DNA of 64,000 nucleotides from Prinia subflava (Eukaryota; Chordata; Aves; Passeriformes; Cisticolidae): NCBI RefSeq assembly GCF_021018805.1, contig NC_086258.1, positions 16,640,692-16,704,691 of the forward strand. Direction: 5' to 3'. Made by a program: the position numbers and the translations under genes. Numbering within the stretch: the first letter of the stretch is position 1; every line of letters starts with the position of its first letter. The notes below the pieces were generated by a model. The model searched no databases. It saw nothing but the letters and a program-made list of their open reading frames with translations, and was not told the origin of the DNA. Positions 37,446 through 64,000 of this stretch are shown here, piece after piece.

Positions 37446-37624
37446 ATATTTATAGGAGATTTATTCACATAGCTAGGAAGACCTCAAATATTTCTAAATA
37501 TATCCACAAGCACGAATGGGAATCATGCACTCAGTCAAGTTTGCCAAACAATGCTTTGCCAAAAATTTTTTGACCTAAGAAAGAGGAGGCGGGAATTGAA
37601 TGTGCAAACCAGAACCTATAAAGG
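37446..37624 (+). promoter_or_regulatory. Promoter of MYH copy B
   Basis: Same order of elements as copies A and C. A MEF2-like ATATTTATAG is at 37446-37455 (first base off consensus) and an AT-rich TCTAAATATATCC at about 37493-37505. The proximal block is at 37554-37590 (TTTGCCAAAAA, then TAAGAAAGAGGAGG), and TATAAAGG at 37617-37624. The distance from MEF2 to TATA is 171 bp, against 187 bp in A and 151 bp in C. The start of transcription is expected near 37646. Confidence 0.85.
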
Positions 37625-37645
37625 TGCCGGTAGCACAAGCCTGTT

Positions 37646-37667
37646 CTGTCTCTGTGGAAGGATTAAG
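37646..37667 (+). other. Copy B exon 1 (noncoding)
   Basis: Approximate 5' end from the TATA box. The donor is GTAAGAAT at 37668. There is no ATG in this exon. Confidence 0.65.
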
Positions 37668-37861
37668 GTAAGAATAGGGACAGTTGGGTGCTGGCAGAAT
37701 CCCACAGCATTCCTGCTGCCTGTGGAACTGCTTTCCTCAAAGAACTGTCTGTCTCAATAGACATGTTCCCTCTCTGTTGACGTCACTAGCACGTTTTTGA
37801 CCTGTGACTTATTTTAAAGAGTCTGTGCAAAGATAAGAAAGTTTTCACTTCTCTTTTTCAG

Positions 37862-37898
37862 TATTGACCAGGCTAAGAGTCAACTGGTGACACAAGAG
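37862..37898 (+). other. Copy B exon 2 (noncoding)
   Basis: The exon lies between a pyrimidine-rich acceptor ending TTTTTCAG at 37861 and the donor GTAAGACT at 37899. It is 37 nt with no ATG. Confidence 0.7.
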
Positions 37899-38813
37899 GT
37901 AAGACTGATTTACTTACTCCATATGAACAGACTCCAGGTTTACTTTTTTAAGGCATTTCTAAGGACACTTTCCATACCCCATTACATCTGTGCACACTAA
38001 AGCAGTGCCATTCTAACTGAGCTGTGCTGTCTAAAAGAGCAAATTTCCTTTCATAACTGTGTTGGATGCATTTGTTTGGTACCTGCTGGGAAATAATTGA
38101 CCTCTTACACACAGAACTCTTTTAAAAGGACATTGACTGTAAAGAGAAATCCTGGAAAGAAGAGGTGAATGAACAGCGCATGTATAGTTGAGATTTTTTC
38201 AAATCCCTCCAAAGGTTTTTAATTGAGTTTTCCTTTTTTCTATACAAGTTAATATTAAAGAATGGACTTGAACAGGAAAAGGCAGAACAATTGGAGAAGA
38301 CAAAACTCTGATATCTCTACAGCGGAAAAAGTTTTGCATGGACAACTCAGACCTCTGCTTCTGCTTACTCCACATTTTTTCCCTGATGATACTCCATCTC
38401 TATAGCTGGCACAAATTACATGGGCTCAAATGGGAGAGAGAGAAACAACATAAGTGGGCTTTCTTAATTTTGAGAAGATGACTTCTCTTGGTATCTCTTC
38501 TGCTTCTACTTGTTATTTCTGTTGCATCTTTGATTACCAATGAATTTTCCAATCAATCTAATTGTCTGCATAGCCTACTAAAACACAGTGAGATCTAATG
38601 AACTGAAAGTGTAAATTGGAAAAAGGGAAAAAACCCTCAACCACAGACACCAATCTTCTTTAAGATTAAAGTAAATAAAAACACATCTAGCGTAAAAGGC
38701 AGGTAAAGCAGAAGGGAAGACCATAATAATAGGCAGAGCAGAACACAACGAAGACTAAGGTGGCTGCTAAAAAGAAATTTCTCCCTTCACACAGAACTGC
38801 CTCTCCATTTCAG
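37899..38813 (+). other. Copy B intron 2
   Basis: About 0.9 kb with no repeat or exon recognised. The acceptor is placed at CTCCATTTCAG (ending 38813), giving a 34-nt leader before the ATG. CTTCACACAG upstream, ending 38794, is an alternative acceptor. Confidence 0.6.
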
Positions 38814-38847
38814 CGCTGTGCCTTGCTGCACACAGTAAACTACAGCC

Positions 38848-52906
<14,059 letters not shown>

Positions 52907-53001
52907 AGTTCCCAAGACTAAAAAGTGACCTGAGGCATGCATAAAATGTAAACCTCTGTGTTGCTTTCTCCAGTAGTTATAATTTGTGTCTAGGTAATAA
53001 A
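52907..53001 (+). terminator. Copy B 3' UTR with canonical poly(A) signal
   Basis: AATAAA at 52996-53001, 90 bp after the stop codon. A GT/T-rich stretch follows at about 53035-53050, as expected downstream of a cleavage site. Confidence 0.85.
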
Positions 53002-54470
53002 GACAGTAGAGACCCTTGCATATGAAAAGTGACTATCATGTTTTATTTGTTTATTCTAGCATGCTTTACTTTTTGAAGTACATGTTCAGAGTTCATCTTC
53101 ACATTTAGAAGTATATCAAAAAGCAAAACATATTTACATTTGCATTTTTAAAAATGCATGAAGAATGGTAATAATTATATGGATTCATTACTCCTCTTGC
53201 AGTGAGAAGTATGCATTTCTTTGATGGACTAACATTGCATTCTTTCAAGTGATTTTTGTCTTCTTAGGCAAAAAAATAAAAATAATAGGACTAGAGATTC
53301 CTGAAGCATTTAACATACACACACATATATATAAATCTAATTTTGATTAATTGAAAAATGTTGCTTATTTAGTTAGGATTAAAAGTATGGGAAACTCAAA
53401 TTTCATTCCAGGCAGTGACAAGCTTGAGAACAGATTATTAGTCCACAATATTGTATTTTACATTAAGCTGAACTAGACAGTCAACATTTATATGTTGATT
53501 GGAAATGTAAGGTAAAGTACACTATTGGTTGGATAAGGTATCTAAATACTGATCACACTTTACAGATGGATAAGTACATTAGATGGTTTGGGAATACATT
53601 CAACATGTTTAATGCCCTGGTAAATTAGAAGCAAAGCTGGATAGGTTCTCTTGCTGCTGATAGACTTGTTTTTGCCAAGACATAGAGTGGGATACTGACT
53701 TGGTTGGTATTTTGTGTCAAGCTTTAGCAGCTTTCTCAAACTTGCTGTTTATTTCAAGCAAGTCCTAAACATCTTTGGCCACCTCACCAGAATTGTCAGT
53801 CCCTAGCTGACCTTCATATGTCCCTTTTGAATATCCTTTTAATCCTTCAGCCAGTCTACTAGTGCTGTACAACCATTGCTTTAAAATTATAAACATTTCT
53901 TGTTAAATATAAAAATAACATTTGAGCAGCAGATGACAGCTGGAGTTGGGAAGGAACACCATCCATGGTAGAAATGATAGTTTGGGATCCATCACAGCTG
54001 AGCATCTCAGGGATTTTTTGGTGCTCTCTTGAACTCTTCGGACCCTTGCAGCACATTTTGTATGAGCAGGACCTGTCTTCCCTGTGACTCTGGTGATGCC
54101 AAACACAGCCCAGCTGCATGGCCCATCACAGGATGTGTGCTTCTAAGTGCCCTGCTGCTCTAAGGGCTCGTCAGGAACTTCCATTAACACATCACTGACT
54201 TTGTACCAGCTGCATTTCAGAAAGGGTGGCACGGTGAATGAGGGAACTGCACTTGAGCTGAGCAAAAGGCTCTTTTCTTGCAGTTCTCCTCCATCCATAG
54301 GTTTTTTGCTGTGCCAGAACCCTTGTGTGGACAGATCCCGGCTGGAGACGGGGCTCCACAACACTCTGAGCACCACAAAGGCCACAATTTCCACAAAAGG
54401 TGGACATGCTCCTGGAGCCAGCTTCAGGAGCAGCAGTAATCAAAGAGGGCTCTGCCAACCAGCCACATGA
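53002..54470. other. B-C spacer, first part, nothing recognised
   Basis: AT-rich sequence with no exon, promoter set or repeat family that I can name. Confidence 0.5.
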
Positions 54471-54479
54471 GGGAGAACA

Positions 54480-55020
54480 AAACTTCTGGGGGTCCGAGCT
54501 CAGACAATCAAATGGCCCAAGCCCTTTGAGTTTCCTCAGGACTCTGCCCTGATGGGTATTTGATAGAGAGAGGCAGCCTTGATCCAATTGTCTGAAAAGG
54601 AATTTTAATAATGCAAAAATAACAAACAATAGGGCATACACTATATTGTAGTGAACTGTAACAAGGCAGTAACAAGTGGAAAAAGGCAGCGGACTGGGGT
54701 CAGACAGGGGTGCTTGTGCATCCTAGTGTGGAGAGGAGTTAAGGCAGGGTCTGAAGGAAGGGTCCAATAGGGGAGAAAGATCAGGAATATCAAAATTCCT
54801 GCACCAAAAATCAACCTATGGTAACACAAAGAACTAGCAACATTCTAGCAATGATTTTCATACTTGAACTGAGGGAGGGTGTGAGCACAATTTGCATATT
54901 TGAACTGAGGGAACATTGTGAGTAGGCCTCTTGTACTTACAACGGGGTTTCCCAGGGCACCAAGCAGGGGTTTCCTCCTCCTGAGGGAAATCACTCTCCA
55001 CAGGAGAACTTGGTTCTGCT
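54480..55020. other. B-C spacer segment of repeat-like character, unassigned
   Basis: The texture (GATCCAATTGTCTGAAAAGG, then AATAATGCAAAAATAACAAA) is reminiscent of a reversed retroelement LTR. A short imperfect duplication of TTTGAACTGAGGG lies at about 54862-54910. I cannot name a family. A repeat-library comparison would settle it. Confidence 0.25.
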
Positions 55021-55224
55021 AATGCTAATGCATTTGTGTTTCCCCATGCAGCTGCTCACCTACAGCCAGCTCCTTCTGCTGGAAAAGCAGGGCATGGGAG
55101 AGGAGCTGAGGGAGGCAGGGAGAGGAGTAGTAGGAGCAAGACGGTGGTTGGGCACAACAGGAGAGATGGGCAGCCTCCACCAGGATCTTGAACTGTAACG
55201 ATGCAGAGTGATATGGACCCTCCA

Positions 55225-55300
55225 GGCAGGTGCAAAGGGGCATCTGTTCATTGCAAAACCCAGGCAGGTGCAAAAGGGAATCTCTCCATTGCAAAACCCA
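55225..55300 (+). repeat. Two-copy tandem repeat, 38-bp unit
   Basis: 55225-55262 and 55263-55300 are two adjacent units beginning GGCAGGTGCAAA and ending TTGCAAAACCCA, with a few mismatches. Confidence 0.9.
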
Positions 55301-57585
55301 GGTCTTTTCAAGCAATTAGGCTTTATCAGTTACATTTGATTTAAGCACAGCAAGCATAACTCAACCAACCACCATACACCACAATGTGAACATGTAATGG
55401 TTGTATAAGTTGTTTTTCTACTTCTGATTCAGCTGAACCATTCCCTGAGTCCTTTTCTACTTAGCTGAAGCAACAGCAGGGAGCCATGATCTTACAAGGG
55501 TAACGAGGCCTTCATTTTATAAAGTTTTATTCATCTTCAACATTGAACCACCCTCTCCTGTGCTGTTGGGCCTTCCCAGAGGCAGTACAGAATGACACAC
55601 CCATAAACGCCAGCCATGAGCTAGTTTAAAGCTCTTCCAATGGTTTATCCATCTTTTCTAGGAATTTCAACAGTTTCCTTTCTCCTTTCAATAGTTTTTC
55701 AACCTCTGTCACCCCATGCTTTGCCCTGACATCTCCCAGCCAGCACCTTCTGAGACTGGCTGCAACCTCTTCATCCAGGCACAAGGATGAGAAAGGGAGC
55801 AGGGGGTGAGCCTGTTAGAGACAGGCAGTGAAGAAAAATATTGTGGCATGATTTTTATTTAGTCCTTTTGTCTACTGATAAAGCACTGATGATGGCAGAT
55901 TTTCCCTGAAAGTATCAGGGAATTGACAGAGACCCAGACAACTTCTAGAACATAGCTAAAATGGGAAATAATTTATTTTATTCTCTATATATTTTTTTTA
56001 TTTTTCAGGAATGTATCCTAAGTTAGTCTTTATGCCCCTTCAGGTTGCAATAATTTGTTTAGTGAGCATCCACCACAATCAGTTGTAATTGCTTTCCAGC
56101 CGGTGTTTATCAGGGATTACAGTTTATCACTGTTAGCTGCTTGGAAAGCTGTGTCGTTAGCCCAAAGTGAACACACTGTAAAGGTGAAGTATGAACAGGA
56201 TATATTAAAAAGGAGAAATTTTTATTTGGATAGTTTCTGCCATTATGCTCAATAAGCAAAGTTTGCCCTTTTTAAGTGCCTTAAGGATTTTGTTTTTGAA
56301 GAAGCCTTTTAACAGGTCTGAGAGCTGGCTGAAGAGGCTGCTCAGGGCTCTCACTTCCCTGCAGGCTCGCTAGAAGGATTTATAGATTCCTCTGCTCAAA
56401 CAACTGCTGTCTCCCCTTCTCAAGCAGCAATACAGCAATTCTGGCTTCAATAACTGTTGCCAGTGTAAATGCACTCAGAATGACCAAAGAGGCAAAATCA
56501 GCACAAGCTGCGCACGAAGAGAGAGAAATTTCAGTGAAGGATAGAGGTTCAATACTAGATTTGTTACATGTGTGGGTGAGATTCAATTCCAAACTCAAAT
56601 ACCTATTTTTAGTCATCTTCATGCCCAAATGAATCTGTAGGTGAGTGAGCTGAATGTCTGAGCTGCCGTTGTAGGCAACACTATTAGAGTCAAGAAGATG
56701 TTTCAGCTCAGCATAAGGTAGACAACTACATCAGGACAACAGATTCATTTTCCAGTCCCTATGAGCTCAAGCTCCCACACTGGTAGGGCGTTGACTGGGA
56801 ATAGAAAGGCAAATAAAGAAAAGGAAAAATAGAAGCAAAAATAAATCAAGCAATATGTTACAGGTTGTGGAAGTTTTCAATTTCATGTGATTTTGAAAAA
56901 TCCTTTCAAAGCCTGCCTCCTTTTGAGTCTTCAAAGACCTTTATGGATTATTCTTTATCTAGCTGAAAAAAATCTTGCAAATCAAGGCTTTTAGGCAACT
57001 ATTAGCTTTATGTCAGTATTACATATGATTGTGGGAAAATCATGAGTTATTTTGTTTTGGTTTTTTTCCTTCTTTTTTTTTTTTTCTTTGTAGCCAGTTT
57101 TAGTCCAGGTCAAAAAATGCATGCACCAGAAAAATAAGACAACCTAGAGAGTCCTTGAAATACCTGAAACTAACCCTGAATTCCAGTTCCCACACAATAT
57201 AGTTGCATTAAAGACATGAAAGAAGTGCGGCTTTATGTTGAGATGAAGGTTTAGCTGTTAGGGCTAAAGCAAAGGCCTCAGTCTTATCTTTAGCGGGAAT
57301 TTATTCCAAACATGAAACTGATGTCTGTCAATCTCCTTCCCACACCGAGGATTACAGTGCCATCACAGAGATGCAGACAGCTGAGAGAAGAGGAGGAAGG
57401 AATTACCTCACTTTCTTATCCAGACCTCTGAGTAGGAGATTCTAAGAGAGACAAGAGCACAACTGGTACTGTAATTGGGGAGGCAAAATGCTGTGGGACC
57501 AGGTGAAGCTGCTCAGATGTGACTCACTTCAGATTTCCTTGTTTGTGGTGAGAACTGTGGTTTGGAAAGCAAAGACCAATACATG
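55301..57585. other. B-C spacer, second part, nothing recognised
   Basis: No coding exon or named repeat is recognised. A T-rich run lies at 57050-57090. Confidence 0.45.
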
Positions 57586-57718
57586 AAACAAACAAACAAA
57601 CAAAAAAAGATCCCATAAAACCACAAAACCCAAAAACACAAACAAAAAATCCCATCAAACCAACCAACCAAAAATAAACCCACCATACTAAAATTAAAAA
57701 AAAAAACAAAACAAAACA
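57586..57718. repeat. A/C-rich low-complexity tract
   Basis: CAAA, AACC and AAAAC units over about 130 bp. The 61-76 codon antisense frames over it (rich in Phe, Gly, Trp and Leu) are products of this composition, not genes. Confidence 0.85.
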
Positions 57719-58320
57719 TCAAGCACCCCCAAACCCTGAACAAATCCAGAGCTATTGCATGGGGAGGAAATTGCTTCTCAGTAAAGTGAATGGTTCCACT
57801 GCTCTTTTTACCACTCTGATCCTTGTGAACATAGAACTTGTCCCCTCCTTAATCTGGGTGAGGAATATCCCAGAGATCAGAACAGTAGATTGGCATTTTA
57901 CACAAACTATCATGAGGTTCAGATCCCTCTAAAAATAGTTGCCTATCTTCCAGAGCAGCATAGGGTATGATTGACTCTATTTTACAGGATGTAAATTTAT
58001 TAAATCTTTCCTAGCACACTTATCTTGCAAAAGTAATGCTGAATGACTACCCCATGTTGAGACAGCTGCTGTCCCTCCTGATTCCAATGGAATATATGTC
58101 TTAAGTTCAGTACAACGTTTCCATAGTGCTGTTCATATGATCTTTGAAAACCTTCAGCTCCAAAAACAAGAATTTGATTCCTGTGCCTTATGTCTGGGAC
58201 TTGACTCGATGACTTCAGGCTTTGAAGCTTTTAAGATTAAATCGTTCTGCTCTTTTATTGCTTCTTTTGTCCATGGTGACTTGTTATCCCACTGGAATCA
58301 CATCCCTATTTACTTCACAG

Positions 58321-58446
58321 ATTCATAGAATCAACTAGATTGGGAAAGACCTTTGAGATCAAGTCCAATTTGTCCTAACACCACCTTTTCAACTAAACCA
58401 TGTCACTGAGTGCCACATCCAGTCTTTTCTTAAACACCTCCAGGGC
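58321..58446 (-). mobile_element. CR1 LINE 3'-end fragment
   Basis: On the + strand it begins ATTCATAGAATCA and carries the landmarks TTGGGAAAGACC, GAGATCAAGTCCAA, CTAACACCACC and AAACACCTCCAGGG. This is the reversed 3' end of an avian CR1 retrotransposon. It is truncated, as nearly all CR1 copies are. Confidence 0.75.
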
Positions 58447-58870
58447 CCTCCTTTATTGACATATCCTTCCTTATCACTACATTCAGACTCATTCCTCCCC
58501 CCTTCACTTACTTTGGCTTTGGACCATTCTAGTCCTTGGTCATTCTTATCCTCTCCTGATTCTTACTTCTGCAACTTCTGTTCCTTTTCAGATGCTTCCT
58601 CCTGCATTGGGATTTTTTTCCTCTAGCAATAACCCTGCCTCTCAGTAGGACCCCTCCTGCTTTTCCACACTGAGGACTCTGGGTGCTTGCAGCAGGCAGG
58701 AGCCTGTGCCTTCTCTCCATCCCTACATGTTTCCTATGAGACACACTGGCTCTTACTCTTCACTTTTTCTGTGTGAGTCAGCATCCGATGGATTACAGAA
58801 CCAATGTTGCCCCTTTCATCCTTTAGCACACCCTCCCACTTCCCCCCCCTTCTCATGCTTTCTTGTCAAA
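58447..58870. other. Spacer between CR1 fragment and copy C promoter
   Basis: Pyrimidine-rich on the + strand, with nothing recognised. Confidence 0.5.
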
Positions 58871-59029
58871 TTATTTATAGGACATTGATTCACAGACCTG
58901 TTATGTCTAATTATATCCATTCACTTCTAATATGAATCGCAATTCTGTTAGGAGTTAAGATTGCCAAAAATGTTTTGACCTAAGAAAGAGGAGGTGGTGG
59001 CTTCATATGCAGATCAGATCCTATAAAAG
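58871..59029 (+). promoter_or_regulatory. Promoter of MYH copy C
   Basis: Perfect MEF2 consensus TTATTTATAG at 58871-58880, AT-rich TCTAATTATATCC at 58906-58918, conserved proximal block at 58961-58995 and TATAAAAG at 59022-59029. It is the most compact of the three promoters. Confidence 0.85.
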
Positions 59030-59049
59030 TACCCTGGGATCTGTGTGTC

Positions 59050-59074
59050 TTGTCCTTTCTCAGAAATCTCTAAG
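59050..59074 (+). other. Copy C exon 1 (noncoding)
   Basis: Approximate start from the TATA box; donor GTAAGAG at 59075. Confidence 0.6.
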
Positions 59075-59280
59075 GTAAGAGTTTCAGGGCTTGGGACTAG
59101 GGAGGTCGGGAATGAAGGGAAACTGGCCCTGCATTCCACAAGTTCCAGTGCATTCCTACGGATGCTCACGTTCATTCAATGGGGATCTGCCAGTGTCAGC
59201 TGGGATTTTCAGTCTGCTTTCCAACCATCCATATGTTTTCAGTCTATAAATGTTGCCTGGGATGCAGGAGTAAGAAGTAA

Positions 59281-59343
59281 GCTACTAATTCTGGTTTTTA
59301 ATACTGTCTGTCTTCCAATCTGCAACCCTTTGTCTCACAAAAG
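59281..59343 (+). other. Copy C exon 2 (noncoding), acceptor uncertain
   Basis: The 3' end is supported: CACAAAAG followed by GTAAGATGATTTA resembles the exon 2 donor region of copy B. No good acceptor lies immediately upstream; the start given is the nearest AG and is a guess. Confidence 0.35.
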
Positions 59344-61258
59344 GTAAGATGATTTATTCACTTTTTCAGGACAGGTAGAGTTGCTATAAGGCAGGGCTTC
59401 TATGCAGGTATGCTGGAAATCCTGGAAGTCATTATATTTGTGTCCATTGTATGAATACAGTGTGAGAATTGGGCTGGATTGTTGATATTTTTCCTACAAG
59501 ATTCTTAAAGAGCAGGATCTTTAAAGTACTGATAATTGTAGCATTGCCTATACTCTCCCCAGGAATCTCCAACAGACACCAGTTCTGGAGAAACTGTCCT
59601 GAGGGGAAATAAACCCACCAGAAAATATTTTCCAATTATTTGGGGTGGGTTTTTTGCATTTATGTCAAACATCAAGGGTCACCAGCACTTACTGTGAAGC
59701 AACAGGTAAAGAAATATGTATTTAAATAATGTTATGTTATTTTTTCACAGGGAAGCTTGAGGAATGTGGTTAGAATTTTGTGTATCAAAACATAAAAGTG
59801 CTAGAAACAAACACTTCAGTCTGAGCTTATAGGCTTGTTTCTGCCTCTGAAATTATTGCATAATTGTGACAAAATTATATAAGCAAATATTTGTAATCAC
59901 AAGGAACTGAATAAAGGATGATACCTACTAAGATAACTGGAAGAAGAGAGACGGAACTGCAACTAAATTCAGTTTTAAATATTCACACAGGAAAATAAAC
60001 TCTTCACATTTACTTTCTACAGTAAATTATATTAATTTTGTCAAATATTGTCACTAGAATATATCCCTCAAAATTAAAAAATGTCAGCAAACAATCCTGT
60101 AAGGAATATAACCAGCATGCTTTGAATCAGTGAAGGAGAGTTAAAATAGCATTGATTTCAGGAAATGTCAAACAAAAAAATCAGAAGAAAATAGTTTAAT
60201 ACTTTAAGAAGTCAATCTATTGACTCATTACATGCATATATTAATGTAGAATAATGTACTATATATATGACAGTTTTTGATAGTATCATAAAGATATATT
60301 GTGAGAAAAGCATCCAGTGTCTATAAAATAACACAATATACAATATAGGTATAAAGTACAAATATAAACTAATATACTATAATATATAATAACATAATAG
60401 ATCTCCTGACATAGTATATGCTAAGATATATAAAATAGGAATCTTTTCCCTCTTAGGAATATTTAGTACTATTCTTGTTAGGAATCTTATAAGAAAATGT
60501 GAGACAATATAAGAAGTGTTAAAATTGCTGGTGAAAAACTGGGACCATTTTTCAACTTTATGTGATTATTTTGTGGGGTCTCATTTGAGTTATAACATAT
60601 TAATCAAGTGGAAAAACATGTCGTTAGAGACAAAACCAGTCAGGAAATTGCATGCATTCATTTGAATTGATAATGCCAATTTGTGTAATGAAATTTGTCT
60701 TTGGCTAAGAAGGAAAAATTTTGTTGTTGTTGTTGTAAAGAATATTCTTCTTAGTATCTCATCTAAACTCCTCCTATTCCAGTTATGAGCCATTCTCCTT
60801 TGTTCTGTTGCTCCAGGCCCTTGTCTAAAGCTCCTCTTAAAGTCTCTTGGAACTCCTTTGGGTAAAGAAAGGTTGCTAGAAGGTTTCCTTGGAGTCTTCT
60901 CCAGACTGAACCACCCCAGCTCTCCCAACCTATTTCCAGAGTAGAGGGGCTTTATCCCTTGGAGCATCTCCATGGCCTCCTCTGGATTCACTTCAACAGC
61001 TCCATGTTCTTCCTCTGCGGGGAGCCCAAATACAAAAAGACAGAAAGGGATCTTCTGTAAATGCAGCTGTCCAGTAGGACTAAAGATCTGACCACACAAA
61101 AAAAATAATAATAGAAAAAGATTACAGAAGAGAACACTGAATCAGCAGAAAAAGAAAAGGCAATTCAGTTGATACCTAAAGAAGAGCAATCAAATAGGAG
61201 TGCTATGGGAGTGTTTCTTCCATAACACACTATTTTAGTGTATTCTCTATCCTCACAG
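59344..61258 (+). other. Copy C intron 2 (5' UTR intron)
   Basis: About 1.9 kb. It contains an AT-rich section (about 60180-60430) and the CR1 fragment listed separately. It ends at acceptor ATCCTCACAG (61249-61258), giving a 37-nt leader before the ATG. Confidence 0.6.
60719..61030 (-). mobile_element. CR1 LINE fragment in copy C intron 2
   Basis: Read on the minus strand, the order of landmarks (AACATGGAGCTG, CCAGAGGAGGCCATGGAGATG, RLGELGWFSLEK-like codons, GGAGAATGGCTCATAA, AGAAGAATATTCTTTAC) follows the 3' part of an avian CR1 element. The 169-codon minus open frame here is the decayed element, not a host gene. Edges are approximate. Confidence 0.85.
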
Positions 61259-61295
61259 ATACTTGCTGCATTACGTGTGGTAAGCAGCAGCAGTC

Positions 61296-63485
<2,190 letters not shown>

Positions 63486-64000
63486 GTACCAGCACAGCTC
63501 ATCCCAGAGCACGGAAGAGAGTGAACACTCTCTTAGTTAAAGGCAGCATGTCAGGGTCAGAATGATTGACCCAGCCTGTGCATTTACCCTGTGCCAGTAT
63601 TGTAAAATAGAAGGGGGTCCTAGCAAGAGTACTTCTCTGGAGGAACACAACTGAGTGGAAAACTGAAATTTTCTTCTTTTTTCATTTTTCTAGTTATGTG
63701 CCTTAAATGTCTTAAATTTCTTGTTGGAAATAACACATAAAATGAAAGCAGCTCAAAATTAGCATCTGTGTATAAATCTTATATAAAGAGGTTTGGCCTT
63801 CTCACATTGAAGAACTCTGTAAATAGTACTGGTGCTTGCTCTCAGCTTCACTGTGAGACAAGACAGGCAGAAAATTGGAAAGTGATGACAGAGTATATGC
63901 CGTGCTGTAGTGCTTTTATTTGTTAACCCAGCTGCAGATAAAATGAGAGCTGGGAAAGAATGTGTTTGATATTTATCCTTAGGGACAATATAGTCCAACT
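63486..64000 (+). other. Copy C intron 12, incomplete
   Basis: The first about 165 bp match intron 12 of copy B closely, then similarity stops near 63655 (B: about 41520). The remainder is unrecognised, and the window ends inside this intron. Confidence 0.8.

Noticed and set aside
60590..61099. 169-codon minus-strand frame in copy C intron 2
   Set aside because: It covers a CR1 fragment whose landmarks are recognisable. The frame is leftover element sequence with a chance open reading.
63960..64000. CR1-like end (TTAGGGACAATATAGTCCAACT) at the window edge
   Set aside because: Suggestive of a reversed CR1 3' end, but only about 25 bases are visible before the window stops.

Overview
This is vertebrate nuclear DNA, almost certainly from a bird. 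The evidence is intron-rich genes with GT/AG junctions, CR1 LINE 3' ends, an avian-type ERVL LTR fragment, and fast skeletal myosin heavy chain (MYH) proteins of avian type. A songbird is my guess but I cannot prove it. I see no bacterial, viral-replicon or CRISPR content.

The window is a head-to-tail array of fast sarcomeric MYH genes, all on the + strand. Copy A has its promoter at about 5.83-6.03 kb, start codon 8305 and stop 22054. It has 38 coding exons and 1,944 codons before the stop. Copy B has its promoter at about 37.45-37.62 kb, start 38848 and stop 52906, with 38 coding exons and 1,942 residues. Copy C has its promoter at about 58.87-59.03 kb and start 61296. Its first 10 coding exons (382 codons) are present before the window ends in an intron. 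A and B are intact by reading frame; every exon length adds up and the ATPase motifs are present. Each copy has its own MEF2-like site, a shared proximal block and a TATA box, so each is probably transcribed independently in different fibre types or stages.

Layout: 1-5.8 kb is upstream of A and holds a 0.4-kb element that recurs upstream of B (29.2-29.6 kb), plus an LTR fragment. 22.1-37.4 kb is the long A-B spacer. It holds a 220-bp perfect GAGAG repeat in a purine-rich tract, the second copy of the 0.4-kb element, a probable reversed LTR piece, and a degenerate myosin rod exon about 1.5 kb before the B promoter. 53.0-58.9 kb is the shorter B-C spacer, with a CR1 end and minor repeats.

The most informative signal is paralogue mosaicism. 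Successive introns switch which copies match: intron 3 A=B, intron 4 all three, intron 5 A=C, intron 6 all three, introns 7-12 B=C. This is the pattern expected from repeated gene conversion or unequal exchange. The A/B mismatch begins inside exon 7 exactly at surface loop 1, a region known to tune myosin kinetics. Loop 2 and the first IQ motif also differ between copies.

Exon numbering here assumes two 5' noncoding exons, so the start codon lies in exon 3. Exact orthology to named avian genes (MYH1A-F and relatives) cannot be decided from this sequence alone.
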